Positions 33,249 to 42,241 of a DNA stretch of 64,000 nucleotides are shown piece by piece. The notes beneath the pieces were generated by a model. It did no database searches and had not been told where the DNA came from. It saw only the letters and a list, made by a program, of their open reading frames with translations. Both the position numbers and the translations under genes were made by a program. The DNA comes from Tunturiibacter gelidiferens (GTDB taxonomy: Bacteria; Acidobacteriota; Terriglobia; Terriglobales; Acidobacteriaceae), in the NCBI RefSeq assembly GCF_014201335.1, contig NZ_JACHEB010000001.1:620001-684000 (forward strand). The letters run 5' to 3'. Every line of letters begins with the position of its first letter. Positions within the stretch are counted from its first letter, which is position 1.

Positions 33249-34231
33249 AGCCTCCTGAACACCCGCTCATCGTTCTCGTCGGCCCCACCGCCAGCGGCAA
33301 AACTTCCCTCGCGATCCATCTCGCCCAGCACTTCAACGGCGAGATCGTCAGCTGCGACTCAGTCGCCGTCTATCGCGAGATGGAGATTGGCACCGCCAAG
33401 CCGTCACACGAAGAGCGCACTCTCGTCCCCCACCACATGATCGACGTCGCTTGGCCCGACGAGGCCTGCACCGCCGGCGACTACAGCCGCCAGGCCCGCG
33501 AAGCCCTTGCCGGCATCACCGAACGCGGCCACCTCCCCATCGTCGCCGGAGGCACCGGACTCTATCTCCGTGCCCTCATCGACGGCCTCTTCCCCGCCCC
33601 GCTGCCGAAGCCCGGTCAACGCGACCGCCTTCGCAGCATCGCTTCCGCCCGCGGCCCTGCCTACCTGCATCGCATCCTCACACGCCTCGACAAAGCCGCC
33701 GCCACGTCCATCCACGCCAACGACGTCCCCAAAGTCGTCCGCGCCATTGAGGTCTCCATGGCAACGAGCCAGGGCCTTCACCAAAACAGGCGCACGCCTA
33801 TGACGGTCCAATGGCAGCAAGGCCGCGACGCGCTCACCGGCTACAGTATCCTGCGTCTCGGCCTTAACCCACCGCGCCCTCTCCTCTACGAACGCATCAA
33901 TCAACGTGCCTCCGCCATGTTCGACCGCGGTCTCGTCGAAGAGACCGAGCGCCTCATCGCCCGCTATGGCGAAGCCTGTCGCCCTCTCACCTCACTCGGC
34001 TATGCTGAAGCAGCCGCCGTCCTCCGCAGCGAACTCACCCGCGATGAGGCCATCGCCCAGGCCCAGCAAGGCCATCGCAACTACGCCAAGCGACAACTCA
34101 CCTGGTTCCGCCGCGATCCCGAAATTCACTGGCTCCCAGGCTGTGGCGGCGACGCCGACATCACAGACCAAGCTCGCGATCTCGTCTCCGCACATCTTCA
34201 TGCACAAGAAAAAGCCCACCCGCAAGGATGA
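33242..34231 (+). CDS. miaA: tRNA dimethylallyltransferase
   Basis: 329 residues from the ATG at 33242; a GTG three codons earlier is also open. The P-loop is VLVGPTASGKTSLAIHLA, and the family motifs IVSCDSVAVYREMEIGTAKP, HHMIDVAWPDE and IVAGGTGLYLRALIDGL are present. It adds an isopentenyl group to A37 of tRNAs that read U-starting codons. A region ending in ALTSLGYAEAAAV and RNYAKRQLTWFR forms the tRNA-binding end. It converges on a lipoprotein gene. Confidence 0.96.
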   Translation: MVKPPEHPLIVLVGPTASGKTSLAIHLAQHFNGEIVSCDSVAVYREMEIGTAKPSHEERTLVPHHMIDVAWPDEACTAGDYSRQAREALAGITERGHLPIVAGGTGLYLRALIDGLFPAPLPKPGQRDRLRSIASARGPAYLHRILTRLDKAAATSIHANDVPKVVRAIEVSMATSQGLHQNRRTPMTVQWQQGRDALTGYSILRLGLNPPRPLLYERINQRASAMFDRGLVEETERLIARYGEACRPLTSLGYAEAAAVLRSELTRDEAIAQAQQGHRNYAKRQLTWFRRDPEIHWLPGCGGDADITDQARDLVSAHLHAQEKAHPQG

Positions 34232-34256
34232 GCTCTCCCCTCAGAAATCAGCAAAA

Positions 34257-35186
34257 TCAAGAGGGCTGGATCACCAGGTTATCCGCCAACTTAAACCGCA
34301 CAATCGACTCAGCAGGAATCTCGATATCCCTGTTACCGGTTAGTCCGCTGATCAGCGTTCCACCCCCGCCACCCACCAATCCGCCGACCAACAGGCCAAC
34401 TCCGCCTGTAGCGATGCCCCCAATCAGCATTCCAGCTCCCGCACCGCCGCCAATAATCGCCGCCGACCGCTTCCCTTTACCCTTTTTCGTCTGCGTCAAA
34501 TCCGACGTATCCAATGCATACCTCGTCCCGTTCAGCGTGAGATAGGTAAGCCGCAGTTCGAGAATCGAAGACCCTTTGAAGTGCCCTCTTCGATGCGAGG
34601 CCACCACGACCCCGTTCACCGGCGCACCCTTCGGAATCACCACGTGATCGCCGCGTCCAACCACCGGTTCCACCACTTCTCCGGTAAATCGATCCCCTGC
34701 ATGGCTGGTCTTCACGCTGATGTGTTGATTGATTCGAATCACCAGATTCGTCCCCGCAGCCACCTTCACATCCGCCGGCCGCACAATCGGCGCTTCCCCA
34801 GGAGCCGGCGCTCCCACCGGCTGTCCCGAAGAATCCACCTGCCCCGCCGTCACCGGCGCTCCTGTCATCGCCTGTCCCGTATCTGCCGGCGCGGGAGCAC
34901 CAGGCGCAGTAGCAGGCGTATTCGCCGCCACCGAAGGTACTGAAGCTGCCGGCGTCGTTGTCGTCGTCACCGCCTGTGTCGTCTGTCCCGGTGCAGGTGG
35001 CTGCACCGTCGTTGTCGTCACATTGCCATTGCCATCGGTGGAGACCACCTGCTGCGCCTGCCCGGTAGCGGTGGCCTGCTGCTTCGCCTGATCGATCGCG
35101 GCATCTTTCTTCGATTTACAGCCGCTCAGCATCACCAACGTAAGCACCGTCACGCTGGCAATCTTCCCTGCGTTTTGAAAGGTCAT
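34257..35186 (-). CDS. Lipoprotein with glycine-zipper and variable linker
   Basis: 309 residues from the ATG at 35184-35186 with GAGG eight bases upstream. The lipobox is LVMLSGC near residue 20. A Thr/Ala/Pro-rich linker of about 110 residues follows. The folded part (AGTNLVIRINQHISVKTSHA, then GDRFTGEVVEPVVGRGDHVV) looks like a small beta-barrel, and the segment AAIIGGGAGAGMLIGGIATG is a Gly-rich zipper that could associate with membranes. The family is common in acidobacteria, and its function is unknown. Confidence 0.8.
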   Translation of the reverse strand: MTFQNAGKIASVTVLTLVMLSGCKSKKDAAIDQAKQQATATGQAQQVVSTDGNGNVTTTTVQPPAPGQTTQAVTTTTTPAASVPSVAANTPATAPGAPAPADTGQAMTGAPVTAGQVDSSGQPVGAPAPGEAPIVRPADVKVAAGTNLVIRINQHISVKTSHAGDRFTGEVVEPVVGRGDHVVIPKGAPVNGVVVASHRRGHFKGSSILELRLTYLTLNGTRYALDTSDLTQTKKGKGKRSAAIIGGGAGAGMLIGGIATGGVGLLVGGLVGGGGGTLISGLTGNRDIEIPAESIVRFKLADNLVIQPS

Positions 35187-35313
35187 CGTAGCGTCCTCGT
35201 TCCACATCAAAAGGTTTTGCCACCGCGAAACAACTCTTCGCAGACAGCACATTTCCTAAGATGCCAATCCCGTTCCAGAGACCGCCCAGCCACAAAAGGA
35301 TTAAGATAAATTC

Positions 35314-36528
35314 ATGACCACCGCAGCCGCCAAACGCCCCCAGCTTGCCCATCTCACCGCTCAGCTCGACGACCTGCGCGAGCGCGGCACCTTCTTCAAG
35401 CTGCGCGTGCTAGACGACCAGCAGGCGCCCGTCTGCACCTACGACGGCAAGCGTGTCATCAACCTCGCCTCCAACAACTACCTCGGCCTCTGCAGCCATC
35501 CAAAACTCGAAGAAGCCGCCATCGCCGCGACTAAAAAATACGGCGTAGGTTCGGGCGCCGTCCGCACCATCGCCGGCACCATGCACATCCATATGGAGCT
35601 CGAAGAAAAGATCGCCGCCTTCAAGGGAGTCGAAGCCTGCGTCGTCTTCCAGTCAGGCTTTGCCGCCAACGCCGGCACTGTCTCCAGCATCCTGGGCAAA
35701 GAAGATTTCATCCTCTCCGACGAACTCAACCACGCCAGCATCATCGACGGAGCCCGACTCTCAAAGGCCAAAATCAAAGTCTTTCGCCACAAAGACATCG
35801 CCCACGCCGAGCAGCTCCTCCAGGAAGTCCAGAACGAACCCGGCCGCAAGCTCCTCATCACCGACGGCGTCTTCTCCATGGACGGTGACATCGGCCCCGT
35901 CGACAAGCTCGCCAGCCTCTGCGAGAAATACGGCGCCATCATGATGGTCGACGACGCTCACGCTTCAGGCGTCCTTGGCCGCAACGGTCGCGGCTCCGTC
36001 GATCACTTTCACGCCACCGACAAAGTCGACGTACAAGTCGGCACTCTCTCAAAAGCCATCGGAGCTCTCGGCGGCTACGTCTGCGGCAGCCGCGACCTCA
36101 TCGACTATCTCTACCACCGCGCACGTCCATTCCTCTTCTCGACGTCGCACCCACCATCAGTCGCCGCCACCTGCATCGCTGCCTTCGACATCCTCGAAAA
36201 CGAGCCCGATCGCATTCAGCGCCTCTGGGACAACACCACGTACTTCAAGCAACAGCTGACCGACGCAGGCTTCGACGTTGGCGGCAACACCACCCCCAAA
36301 AGCGAAACCCCCATCACCCCCATCATCATTGGCGACGGCCGCCGCACCATGGACTTCTCTCGCGCCCTCTTCGACGCAGGCGTGATGGCCACCGGCATTG
36401 CCTTCCCCACCGTCCCTGAAGGCAAAGCGCGCGTTCGCACCATCATGACCAGCGAACACACCCGCGAGCAGATCGATCAGGCACTCGAAATCTTCACTTC
36501 CGTAGCGAAGAAAACAGGAGTTCTATAG
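35314..36528 (+). CDS. kbl: Glycine C-acetyltransferase / 2-amino-3-ketobutyrate CoA ligase
   Basis: 404 residues of the alpha-oxoamine synthase family. Family motifs are INLASNNYLGLCSHPKLEEA, GSGAVRTIAGTMHIHMELEE, ITDGVFSMDGDIGPVDKL and the PLP lysine in QVGTLSKAIGALGGYVCGS. It makes 2-amino-3-ketobutyrate from glycine and acetyl-CoA or the reverse. The closely related biotin enzyme BioF and serine palmitoyltransferase are alternatives; lack of other biotin genes and the sequence around the active site favour Kbl. No threonine dehydrogenase is next to it. Confidence 0.85.
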   Translation: MTTAAAKRPQLAHLTAQLDDLRERGTFFKLRVLDDQQAPVCTYDGKRVINLASNNYLGLCSHPKLEEAAIAATKKYGVGSGAVRTIAGTMHIHMELEEKIAAFKGVEACVVFQSGFAANAGTVSSILGKEDFILSDELNHASIIDGARLSKAKIKVFRHKDIAHAEQLLQEVQNEPGRKLLITDGVFSMDGDIGPVDKLASLCEKYGAIMMVDDAHASGVLGRNGRGSVDHFHATDKVDVQVGTLSKAIGALGGYVCGSRDLIDYLYHRARPFLFSTSHPPSVAATCIAAFDILENEPDRIQRLWDNTTYFKQQLTDAGFDVGGNTTPKSETPITPIIIGDGRRTMDFSRALFDAGVMATGIAFPTVPEGKARVRTIMTSEHTREQIDQALEIFTSVAKKTGVL

Positions 36529-36604
36529 GCTCCGACGCTAATATTTCAACTGTGCAGGAGAGCAGTATCGAGTTGCCTTCTATCTTCTCCCCAAACCAAA
36601 TACT

Positions 36605-36670
36605 GTTATCTCGACCGAAGCCGCTCACAGGTTCATCGTGAGTGGCGCAGTGGAGAGACCTCCGTATTTG
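36605..36670. repeat. Dispersed hairpin repeat, family B, copy 2
   Basis: Contains TATCTCGACCGAAG, a CTCAC/GTGAG hairpin (36624-36628 with 36638-36642), then GGCGCAGTGGAGAGACCTCC and GTATTT. It has the same order of blocks as the copy at 9204-9280 but a different stem sequence. It lies between kbl and the hydrolase gene, near both stops. Confidence 0.7.
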
Positions 36671-36723
36671 CCTTTGCAGTTGCATCCCGTCTGACACTCA
36701 CTGCAAGCTGCCGCGCTCTCTCT

Positions 36724-37833
36724 TCACCTCAAATTCCTATCAAAGAACTTCACCGCCATCTCAGACACTGTCGTATGCGCCTTTTCGCGATCCACCCCAG
36801 CAGCATCCTCGCAATACACCGGAAGCTTCGCCTTCCCCGCATCCGTACAAGTATCTAAGAACGTGTAATGCGCCACACCACCCGGCACCACCGTCAGGTG
36901 CGCATTCGGCATCAACGCCAGAAACCTCCCCGCATTGGTCGCCACCGGAGCAATCCGGTCGGCTGCTCCCACCACCATCGACACTGGAATCGTTACCTCG
37001 CGAAACCCATCTGCGTCGAACGCCTGTCCCACAGCCGGAGCAATCGCAAACACCGCGCGAACCCGCCGGTCCCGATAGCTCGCCCCTCCACGCGCCATCG
37101 ACTCAGCACTGCTCGCCCGCACCTTCGCCAGCATCCGCTCCGGATCGCCCATGTTCTTCATCTCCGGCACCACGCACTTATGCAGCGTAGGGTCAGTCTC
37201 GCAAGCCTTCAGAAACCGCTCCTGATCCGTGCGCGCACCCGCCAGCTCCAGCACCGTATATCCGCCAATCGAGAACCCCGCCGCCCCAATCCGGCCCTCG
37301 TCCACATGCGGCCCGAACGTCGAATCGCTCAGCAGAGCATCCAGCGCATCGCTGATATCGGTCGCCCTCTCCCACCACAACACAAACCCCTCCGCGGTAT
37401 AAGGCTCAAGGGCATTATTCCCCGGATGATTCACCCCAACCACAATATACCCATGACGCGCCAGCACCGTACCCAGCCAGGCCAACTGCAGTGCCGACCC
37501 ACCCGTCCCATGTGACAGCATCACCACCGGAAACTTCGCCGGCACCGCCGCGATCGGAGAATCCACCGCCGTACTCCCCGCCAGAAATAACGGATCCCCC
37601 GGCGGCCCAATCACCGATGGCTCTTCATGAACTGCCGCATCAACACTCACCGGATACCAGATCGTCGTCACCAGACCCTCAGTCGTCGCCCCTCGCCAGT
37701 TCCGCGCATGCGCAGGTTTAAACACCCGCGAACTCATCCCCACCTCATACGTCGTCGCACCAAACCCGGCCCGCGCAACCAGCATCACCGTCAAAACAAC
37801 AATCAGCGTCGCCGCCCACCGCAAAGTTCTCAT
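36724..37833 (-). CDS. Alpha/beta hydrolase (dienelactone hydrolase-like), exported
   Basis: 369 residues with an N-terminal signal-like helix (ATLIVVLTVMLVARAGFGA). The core has the oxyanion region PVVMLSHGTGGSALQLAWLG, the nucleophile elbow GAAGFSIGGYTVLELAG (GxSxG) and an acid/His pair late in the sequence (GAADRIAPVATN and GGVAHYTFLD). It resembles secreted lipase/PAF-acetylhydrolase-like hydrolases of unknown substrate. It lies on the opposite strand to kbl. Confidence 0.88.
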   Translation of the reverse strand: MRTLRWAATLIVVLTVMLVARAGFGATTYEVGMSSRVFKPAHARNWRGATTEGLVTTIWYPVSVDAAVHEEPSVIGPPGDPLFLAGSTAVDSPIAAVPAKFPVVMLSHGTGGSALQLAWLGTVLARHGYIVVGVNHPGNNALEPYTAEGFVLWWERATDISDALDALLSDSTFGPHVDEGRIGAAGFSIGGYTVLELAGARTDQERFLKACETDPTLHKCVVPEMKNMGDPERMLAKVRASSAESMARGGASYRDRRVRAVFAIAPAVGQAFDADGFREVTIPVSMVVGAADRIAPVATNAGRFLALMPNAHLTVVPGGVAHYTFLDTCTDAGKAKLPVYCEDAAGVDREKAHTTVSEMAVKFFDRNLR

Positions 37834-38030
37834 GCGTAACTATACGAAATTGCTTTCACTCAGTTCCAAGCTTCTCGCGCTATACGATTTCGTTGACCCA
37901 GCCACCATCCCGTTTTATGTTGAATCTGTCCCTCGCGAGGCCGGATCCGCCGGTCTCTACCTGCCCCGCTAACCACTTCGCGGCGGTGCGGATGGAGGAA
38001 TCAGCGACACGCATCTCCGTGAGGACAACC

Positions 38031-38372
38031 ATGCCCAACTTAAAAATCGTCTACCTCGAGCTACCAGCTCAAGAGCTGGCTGCAACCCGGGATTTTTACG
38101 CCAACCTCTTCGGCTGGACATTCCAGGACTACGGCCCAACCTATACAGCTTTCTCCGACAGCGGCACTGAAGGCGGCTTCAATGCGGACCCCGCCGAACG
38201 CACCAAAGCCCCACTGCCTGTCATCGAATCGCAAGATCTCGAAGAGACCCAGCAGAGCATCCTGAAGGCTGGCGGCAAGATCACCCTCCCCATCTTCAGC
38301 TTCCCCGGCGGCCGCCGCCTCCACTTCACCGACCCGGCAGGCAACGAATTAGCCGTCATGCAGCGCGAATAA
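38031..38372 (+). CDS. VOC family protein (glyoxalase fold)
   Basis: 113 residues from the ATG at 38031 with GAGG six bases upstream; the frame upstream has no support. The VOC pattern is KIVYLELPAQELAATRDFYA, LFGWTFQDYGPTYTAFS and the end RRLHFTDPAGNELAVMQRE. It is one fold unit, as in bleomycin-resistance and dioxygenase relatives. The substrate is unknown. Confidence 0.88.
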   Translation: MPNLKIVYLELPAQELAATRDFYANLFGWTFQDYGPTYTAFSDSGTEGGFNADPAERTKAPLPVIESQDLEETQQSILKAGGKITLPIFSFPGGRRLHFTDPAGNELAVMQRE

Positions 38373-38441
38373 GCTAACCTTACGCACCACGCGGCCCTCA
38401 CCATAGTCGCAGTGAAGGCCGCATAAAGAATCAGCCACCGA

Positions 38442-39137
38442 TTAATTCGAAGGAGCTCCAAGCCGCCGCAAAATCTGTGTTCGTTCCGCATTCAACACAT
38501 TTATTCGATCAACGTCGTCGAGCCCCGGATACTTTTTGGAGGTTTTGTAGGACAGAGCTTCGAGATATCTATCCTTTTCAGGATCGAACTTATAGGCCTT
38601 CACTACATATCGATGTTCGGAAAAATGCGTCTCGCCTTCAGCCCAGTCGAAGTCAGCAGTGACCAGAATCGGAAAATTCGAAACCGTTGAAATCTGCCAA
38701 ATAGCTCTGTCGTTCTGGTTCGTCACTCCGACGTACGGCAGCAAATTCACAATCCTCCCATCTGCTCCATATCGCAAAATGGCGAGACGATCCAACGTGC
38801 CGCTTCCCCCGCCTGAAAACTGCGCCGAAAACAAAACCACTGATCCGCCACCGGTGACAGGGACCTTCTCACCAACGGGGTCGAGACCAAACTCATACGT
38901 CACAGAACCGCCGGAGTATTCTTTGTTCGATGGCATTTGAAAACAGGTCCCTGCCGCTTTCAAAAGACAAAGCTTCGCACCCGAAGTTGGGAAACCATCC
39001 GAATCGGTCGCACCTGAAAGCAGTTTGAAACTCGGAAAATCCGCGTTTCGTACCTGATGTGGGGGCTGCGCGTAAGAAACCGCGAGCAACATCGCGCACG
39101 CTAAAACTCCGATCGAACACCCCCTAAGACGAAGCAT
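38442..39137 (-). CDS. Secreted protein of unknown function
   Basis: 231 residues with a signal peptide (IGVLACAMLLAVSYAQP). The rest is beta-rich (GGGSVVLFSAQFSGGGSGTL, LAILRYGADGRIVNLLPYVG) with two cysteines (LCLLKAAGTCFQ). I recognise no domain. The pyrC stop begins at the base next to this gene's start, so it may be read from the end of the pyrimidine operon. Confidence 0.75.
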   Translation of the reverse strand: MLRLRGCSIGVLACAMLLAVSYAQPPHQVRNADFPSFKLLSGATDSDGFPTSGAKLCLLKAAGTCFQMPSNKEYSGGSVTYEFGLDPVGEKVPVTGGGSVVLFSAQFSGGGSGTLDRLAILRYGADGRIVNLLPYVGVTNQNDRAIWQISTVSNFPILVTADFDWAEGETHFSEHRYVVKAYKFDPEKDRYLEALSYKTSKKYPGLDDVDRINVLNAERTQILRRLGAPSN

Positions 39138-40442
39138 CTATCCTCGGTATACGACAGTGCCTTCGCTAATGGTAGTCACGACCCGACCCAGCATTGGCGC
39201 GCCGTCAAACGGAGTATTCCGCGACTTCGACCGTGTCTTCGCTGCCTCGAAGTTCCACTCCGCCGCCGGATCAAACACGACGACGTCCGCAAAGCTATCA
39301 ACTCTCAGTGTCCCACGCCCCTCAAGCGAAACAATCCCAGCCGGCTGCGTACTCATCAATTCAATCACCCGCGAGATCGGCATCCCATTGCCCTTATGTA
39401 ACACCCTCAACGCCAACCCCAATGCCGTCTCCAGCCCTGTAATTCCATTCGGCGCCCGCTCAAACTCCTGTTCCTTCTCAAACAGAGCATGCGGAGCATG
39501 ATCGGTCGCAATACAATCCACCGTCCCATCCATCAACCCGGCAATCATCGCCAACCTATCAGCGTCATTCCGCAGCGGAGGATTCATCTTCGCATTCGTG
39601 TCGTACTCCCCAATGGCCTCATCGGTCAGCGTAAAGTGATGCGGCGCAACCTCGCAGGTCACATGCAACCCATCGCGCTTCGCCTGCCGAATCGCCTCCA
39701 TCGCCTTCGCCGTCGATACATGCTGCACGTGCAAATGTGGCCGCAACCCATCATGCTGTTCAATATCCTTCAGCAGACGAATATCCCGCTCCACAATCTT
39801 CGACTCCGCCTCAACTGTCATCCCGCGAAGCCCCAGCCGAAACGCCACCGGCCCTGCATTCATGCTGCATCCGCCCGTCAGCCGAGTATCCTCCGCATGC
39901 TGAGACACCGGCACCCCAATCCCCGCCGCCGCCACCAGCGCCGCCCGCATCACGCGATCAAGCAGCACCGGCTTCCCATCATCGGTAAAACCCACAGCGC
40001 CAGCGCGCTGGAGCTCGTGAAAGTCCGTAATCTCCTCGCCCATGCTTCCAAACGTCGCCGCAGGCATCGCAAACAGCTTTACGCACGCCCCACGCGCGGC
40101 ATCCAGCATCCACTCCAGCCTCGCAACCGTGTCATTGACCGGCACAGTATTCGGCATCGCGACAACACTCGTAAAACCACCCGCCGCCGCCGCCGCAGTC
40201 CCCGTCTTGATCGACTCTTTATAAGTCTGCCCCGGCTCCCGCAAGTGCACATGCACATCTACCAACCCCGGCGCGACGATCATCCCCTTCGCGTCAATCG
40301 TCTCCTTCGCCTTCGCTACACGCAGACCCCCCGGCATCTCCACCGCAGCCACCCGCCCATGCCGGAGCAGCACATCCCGCTCCGCATCCAGGCCATTCGC
40401 AGGATCCACCAGCCGCCCATTCAAAATCAATATGTCACTCAT
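39138..40442 (-). CDS. pyrC: Dihydroorotase
   Basis: 434 residues of the class I (amidohydrolase) type. The zinc motif is LVDVHVHLREPGQTYKESI; further motifs are the PHHFTLTDEAI and CIATDHAPHALFEKE segments. It closes carbamoyl-aspartate to dihydroorotate, the third step of pyrimidine synthesis. Its ATG overlaps the TGA of pyrB by one base pattern (ATGA), so translation is coupled. It is the third gene of pyrR-pyrB-pyrC. Confidence 0.95.
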   Translation of the reverse strand: MSDILILNGRLVDPANGLDAERDVLLRHGRVAAVEMPGGLRVAKAKETIDAKGMIVAPGLVDVHVHLREPGQTYKESIKTGTAAAAAGGFTSVVAMPNTVPVNDTVARLEWMLDAARGACVKLFAMPAATFGSMGEEITDFHELQRAGAVGFTDDGKPVLLDRVMRAALVAAAGIGVPVSQHAEDTRLTGGCSMNAGPVAFRLGLRGMTVEAESKIVERDIRLLKDIEQHDGLRPHLHVQHVSTAKAMEAIRQAKRDGLHVTCEVAPHHFTLTDEAIGEYDTNAKMNPPLRNDADRLAMIAGLMDGTVDCIATDHAPHALFEKEQEFERAPNGITGLETALGLALRVLHKGNGMPISRVIELMSTQPAGIVSLEGRGTLRVDSFADVVVFDPAAEWNFEAAKTRSKSRNTPFDGAPMLGRVVTTISEGTVVYRG

Positions 40443-41458
40443 ACCGTTACACTCTCAAATCCACCCGCGCCCAGCGCCCTCACCAGCAACGCCGTCCTCA
40501 CCGCCAGCCCATGCCGCACCTGCTCCTCAATCGCTGAGTTCGGCCCATCCGCGACCTCTCCCGAGATCTCCAGCCCACGAATCATAGGTCCCGGATGCAT
40601 CACCAGAGCCTCCGGCGACCGCGCCGCCAACCGTTCCTGATCCAACTGGTACCGCGAAATATAATCCCCCAGATCCAGCTCCAGCCCAGCCAGCCGCTCT
40701 CGCTGAATCCGTAGCATCATCACAACCTGCGCCTGCTTCAAAGCCTTATCAAAATCCCGCTCAACCACCACGCCACCGCTTGTCCCCTTGACCCCCAACC
40801 CCAGCGCATCCTCCGGCAACAACTCCTTCGGCCCGCACAGCACCACCTTCGCTCCCAGCTTCGGCAGCAACATCGCATTCGACCGCGCCACGCGGCTGTG
40901 CAGAATATCCCCCGTGATCACCACCGTCACGCCATTCAGCGTCTTCCCGTTCACCAGCCGCCCACTCATCCCCGGCAGCCGCGCCAGCATCGTCCGCAGA
41001 TCCAGCAGCGCCTGCGAAGGATGCTCATGCATCCCGTCCCCAGCATTCAACACCGGCAGCCCCGTCGCCTTAGCCAGCAAGTACGGCGCGCCCGAATTCG
41101 CATGCCGAAGAATAATGCACTCCGCCCCCAGCGCCCTCAGCGTCAGCCCCGTATCCTTCAGGCTCTCACCCTTCTCAATCGATGAAGACTTATCGCTCAC
41201 CAGCGTCGTCATCGCCCCCAGCGACTTCGCCGCCAGCTCAAACGACGTCCTGGTCCGAGTGCTCGACTCATAAAACAGCAGCGCAATCCGCCGCTCTGCG
41301 AGAATCCTCACTCGCTCCGCCACGGTCATTCTTTCCAGCCGGTCCGTCGCCGCGAGAATCGCCGCCACATCCTCCACCGACAGGTTCGCCACCGTCAGCA
41401 AAGAACCCGCAGCATACTCAGAATTCTTCATCGCACGAGAGCTTTCCAATACCGTCAT
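40439..41458 (-). CDS. pyrB: Aspartate carbamoyltransferase catalytic subunit
   Basis: 339 residues. The carbamoyl phosphate motif is LFYESSTRTRTSFELAAKSL. Further signatures are DGMHEHPSQALLDLRTMLA and VVMMLRIQRERL, with HPGPMIRGLEI at the C-terminus. The start at 41458 is six bases after the pyrR stop; an internal Met (MKNSEYA) nine codons on is possible. No regulatory subunit gene (pyrI) is present, which fits the unregulated type associated with PyrR. Confidence 0.95.
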   Translation of the reverse strand: MTVLESSRAMKNSEYAAGSLLTVANLSVEDVAAILAATDRLERMTVAERVRILAERRIALLFYESSTRTRTSFELAAKSLGAMTTLVSDKSSSIEKGESLKDTGLTLRALGAECIILRHANSGAPYLLAKATGLPVLNAGDGMHEHPSQALLDLRTMLARLPGMSGRLVNGKTLNGVTVVITGDILHSRVARSNAMLLPKLGAKVVLCGPKELLPEDALGLGVKGTSGGVVVERDFDKALKQAQVVMMLRIQRERLAGLELDLGDYISRYQLDQERLAARSPEALVMHPGPMIRGLEISGEVADGPNSAIEEQVRHGLAVRTALLVRALGAGGFESVTV

Positions 41459-41464
41459 CGAAGC

Positions 41465-42040
41465 TCAATCCACCAGCTCAACCAGCAGCACCTGCTCCTG
41501 CCCATCGACCTCGTTCAGCTTCACCTCGATAATCTCGCGCTTCGACGTAGGAATCAGCCGCCCCACATACGTCGCCTCAATCGGCAGCTCACGATGCCCG
41601 CGATCGATCAGCACCAGCAACCGCACGCTCTTCGGACGCCCGGAATCAAACAGTGCATCGAGCGCCGCCCGAATCGTCCGCCCGGTATACAGCACGTCAT
41701 CCATCAAAACAATATCGCGCCCGGTCACATCGAATCCGATCGCCCCCGGCGTCACCTTCGGCCTCGCCCCATCGGTCGAAAGATCGTCGCGATAAAAGCT
41801 GATGTCCAGCACCCCCACATCCACCGGATGTTTCTCGATCTTCTCGATCAGCACGCCCAGCCGCTGCGCCAGGGGCACACCCCTCCGCTTGATCCCCACC
41901 AGGCCGACATTTTTGCTGCCGCCATGTTTTTCCACGATCTCATGCGCCAGCCTTACCAGCGTACGTTCGATCTCTGAGGCCGACATCAGCCTGCCCTTTT
42001 CGCGAAACTTCGGCTTCCGAACTTCAGTATCTGCACTCAT
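41465..42040 (-). CDS. pyrR: Bifunctional pyr operon regulator / uracil phosphoribosyltransferase
   Basis: 191 residues from the ATG at 42038-42040; the frame upstream has no homology. The PRPP-binding motif is DIVLMDDVLYTGRTIRAALD. Other family features are LMSASEIERTLVRLAHEIVE and VGIKRRGVPLAQRL. In Bacillus PyrR binds pyr mRNA leaders with UMP and causes termination. I looked for a leader terminator or attenuator hairpin in 42041-42241 and found none that is clear, so regulation here is not shown. It leads pyrR-pyrB-pyrC. Confidence 0.94.
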   Translation of the reverse strand: MSADTEVRKPKFREKGRLMSASEIERTLVRLAHEIVEKHGGSKNVGLVGIKRRGVPLAQRLGVLIEKIEKHPVDVGVLDISFYRDDLSTDGARPKVTPGAIGFDVTGRDIVLMDDVLYTGRTIRAALDALFDSGRPKSVRLLVLIDRGHRELPIEATYVGRLIPTSKREIIEVKLNEVDGQEQVLLVELVD

Positions 42041-42241
42041 ACAATTGCGCTTGATGATATCAGCATCCACCCATCGAAAGAACAACCGCCGACACCAGCC
42101 AAACAGTATCCACCAAGGCTCCAGCACCCCCCGCACCGCGGGTTCTTAGATACCGCACCCCACGAACCACAATCTTCGCCTGGAGAGCATCTCCGTGGAG
42201 CGGACGGAGCAAATCGAATGCGAGAAGGCGCATCGCTGGTG

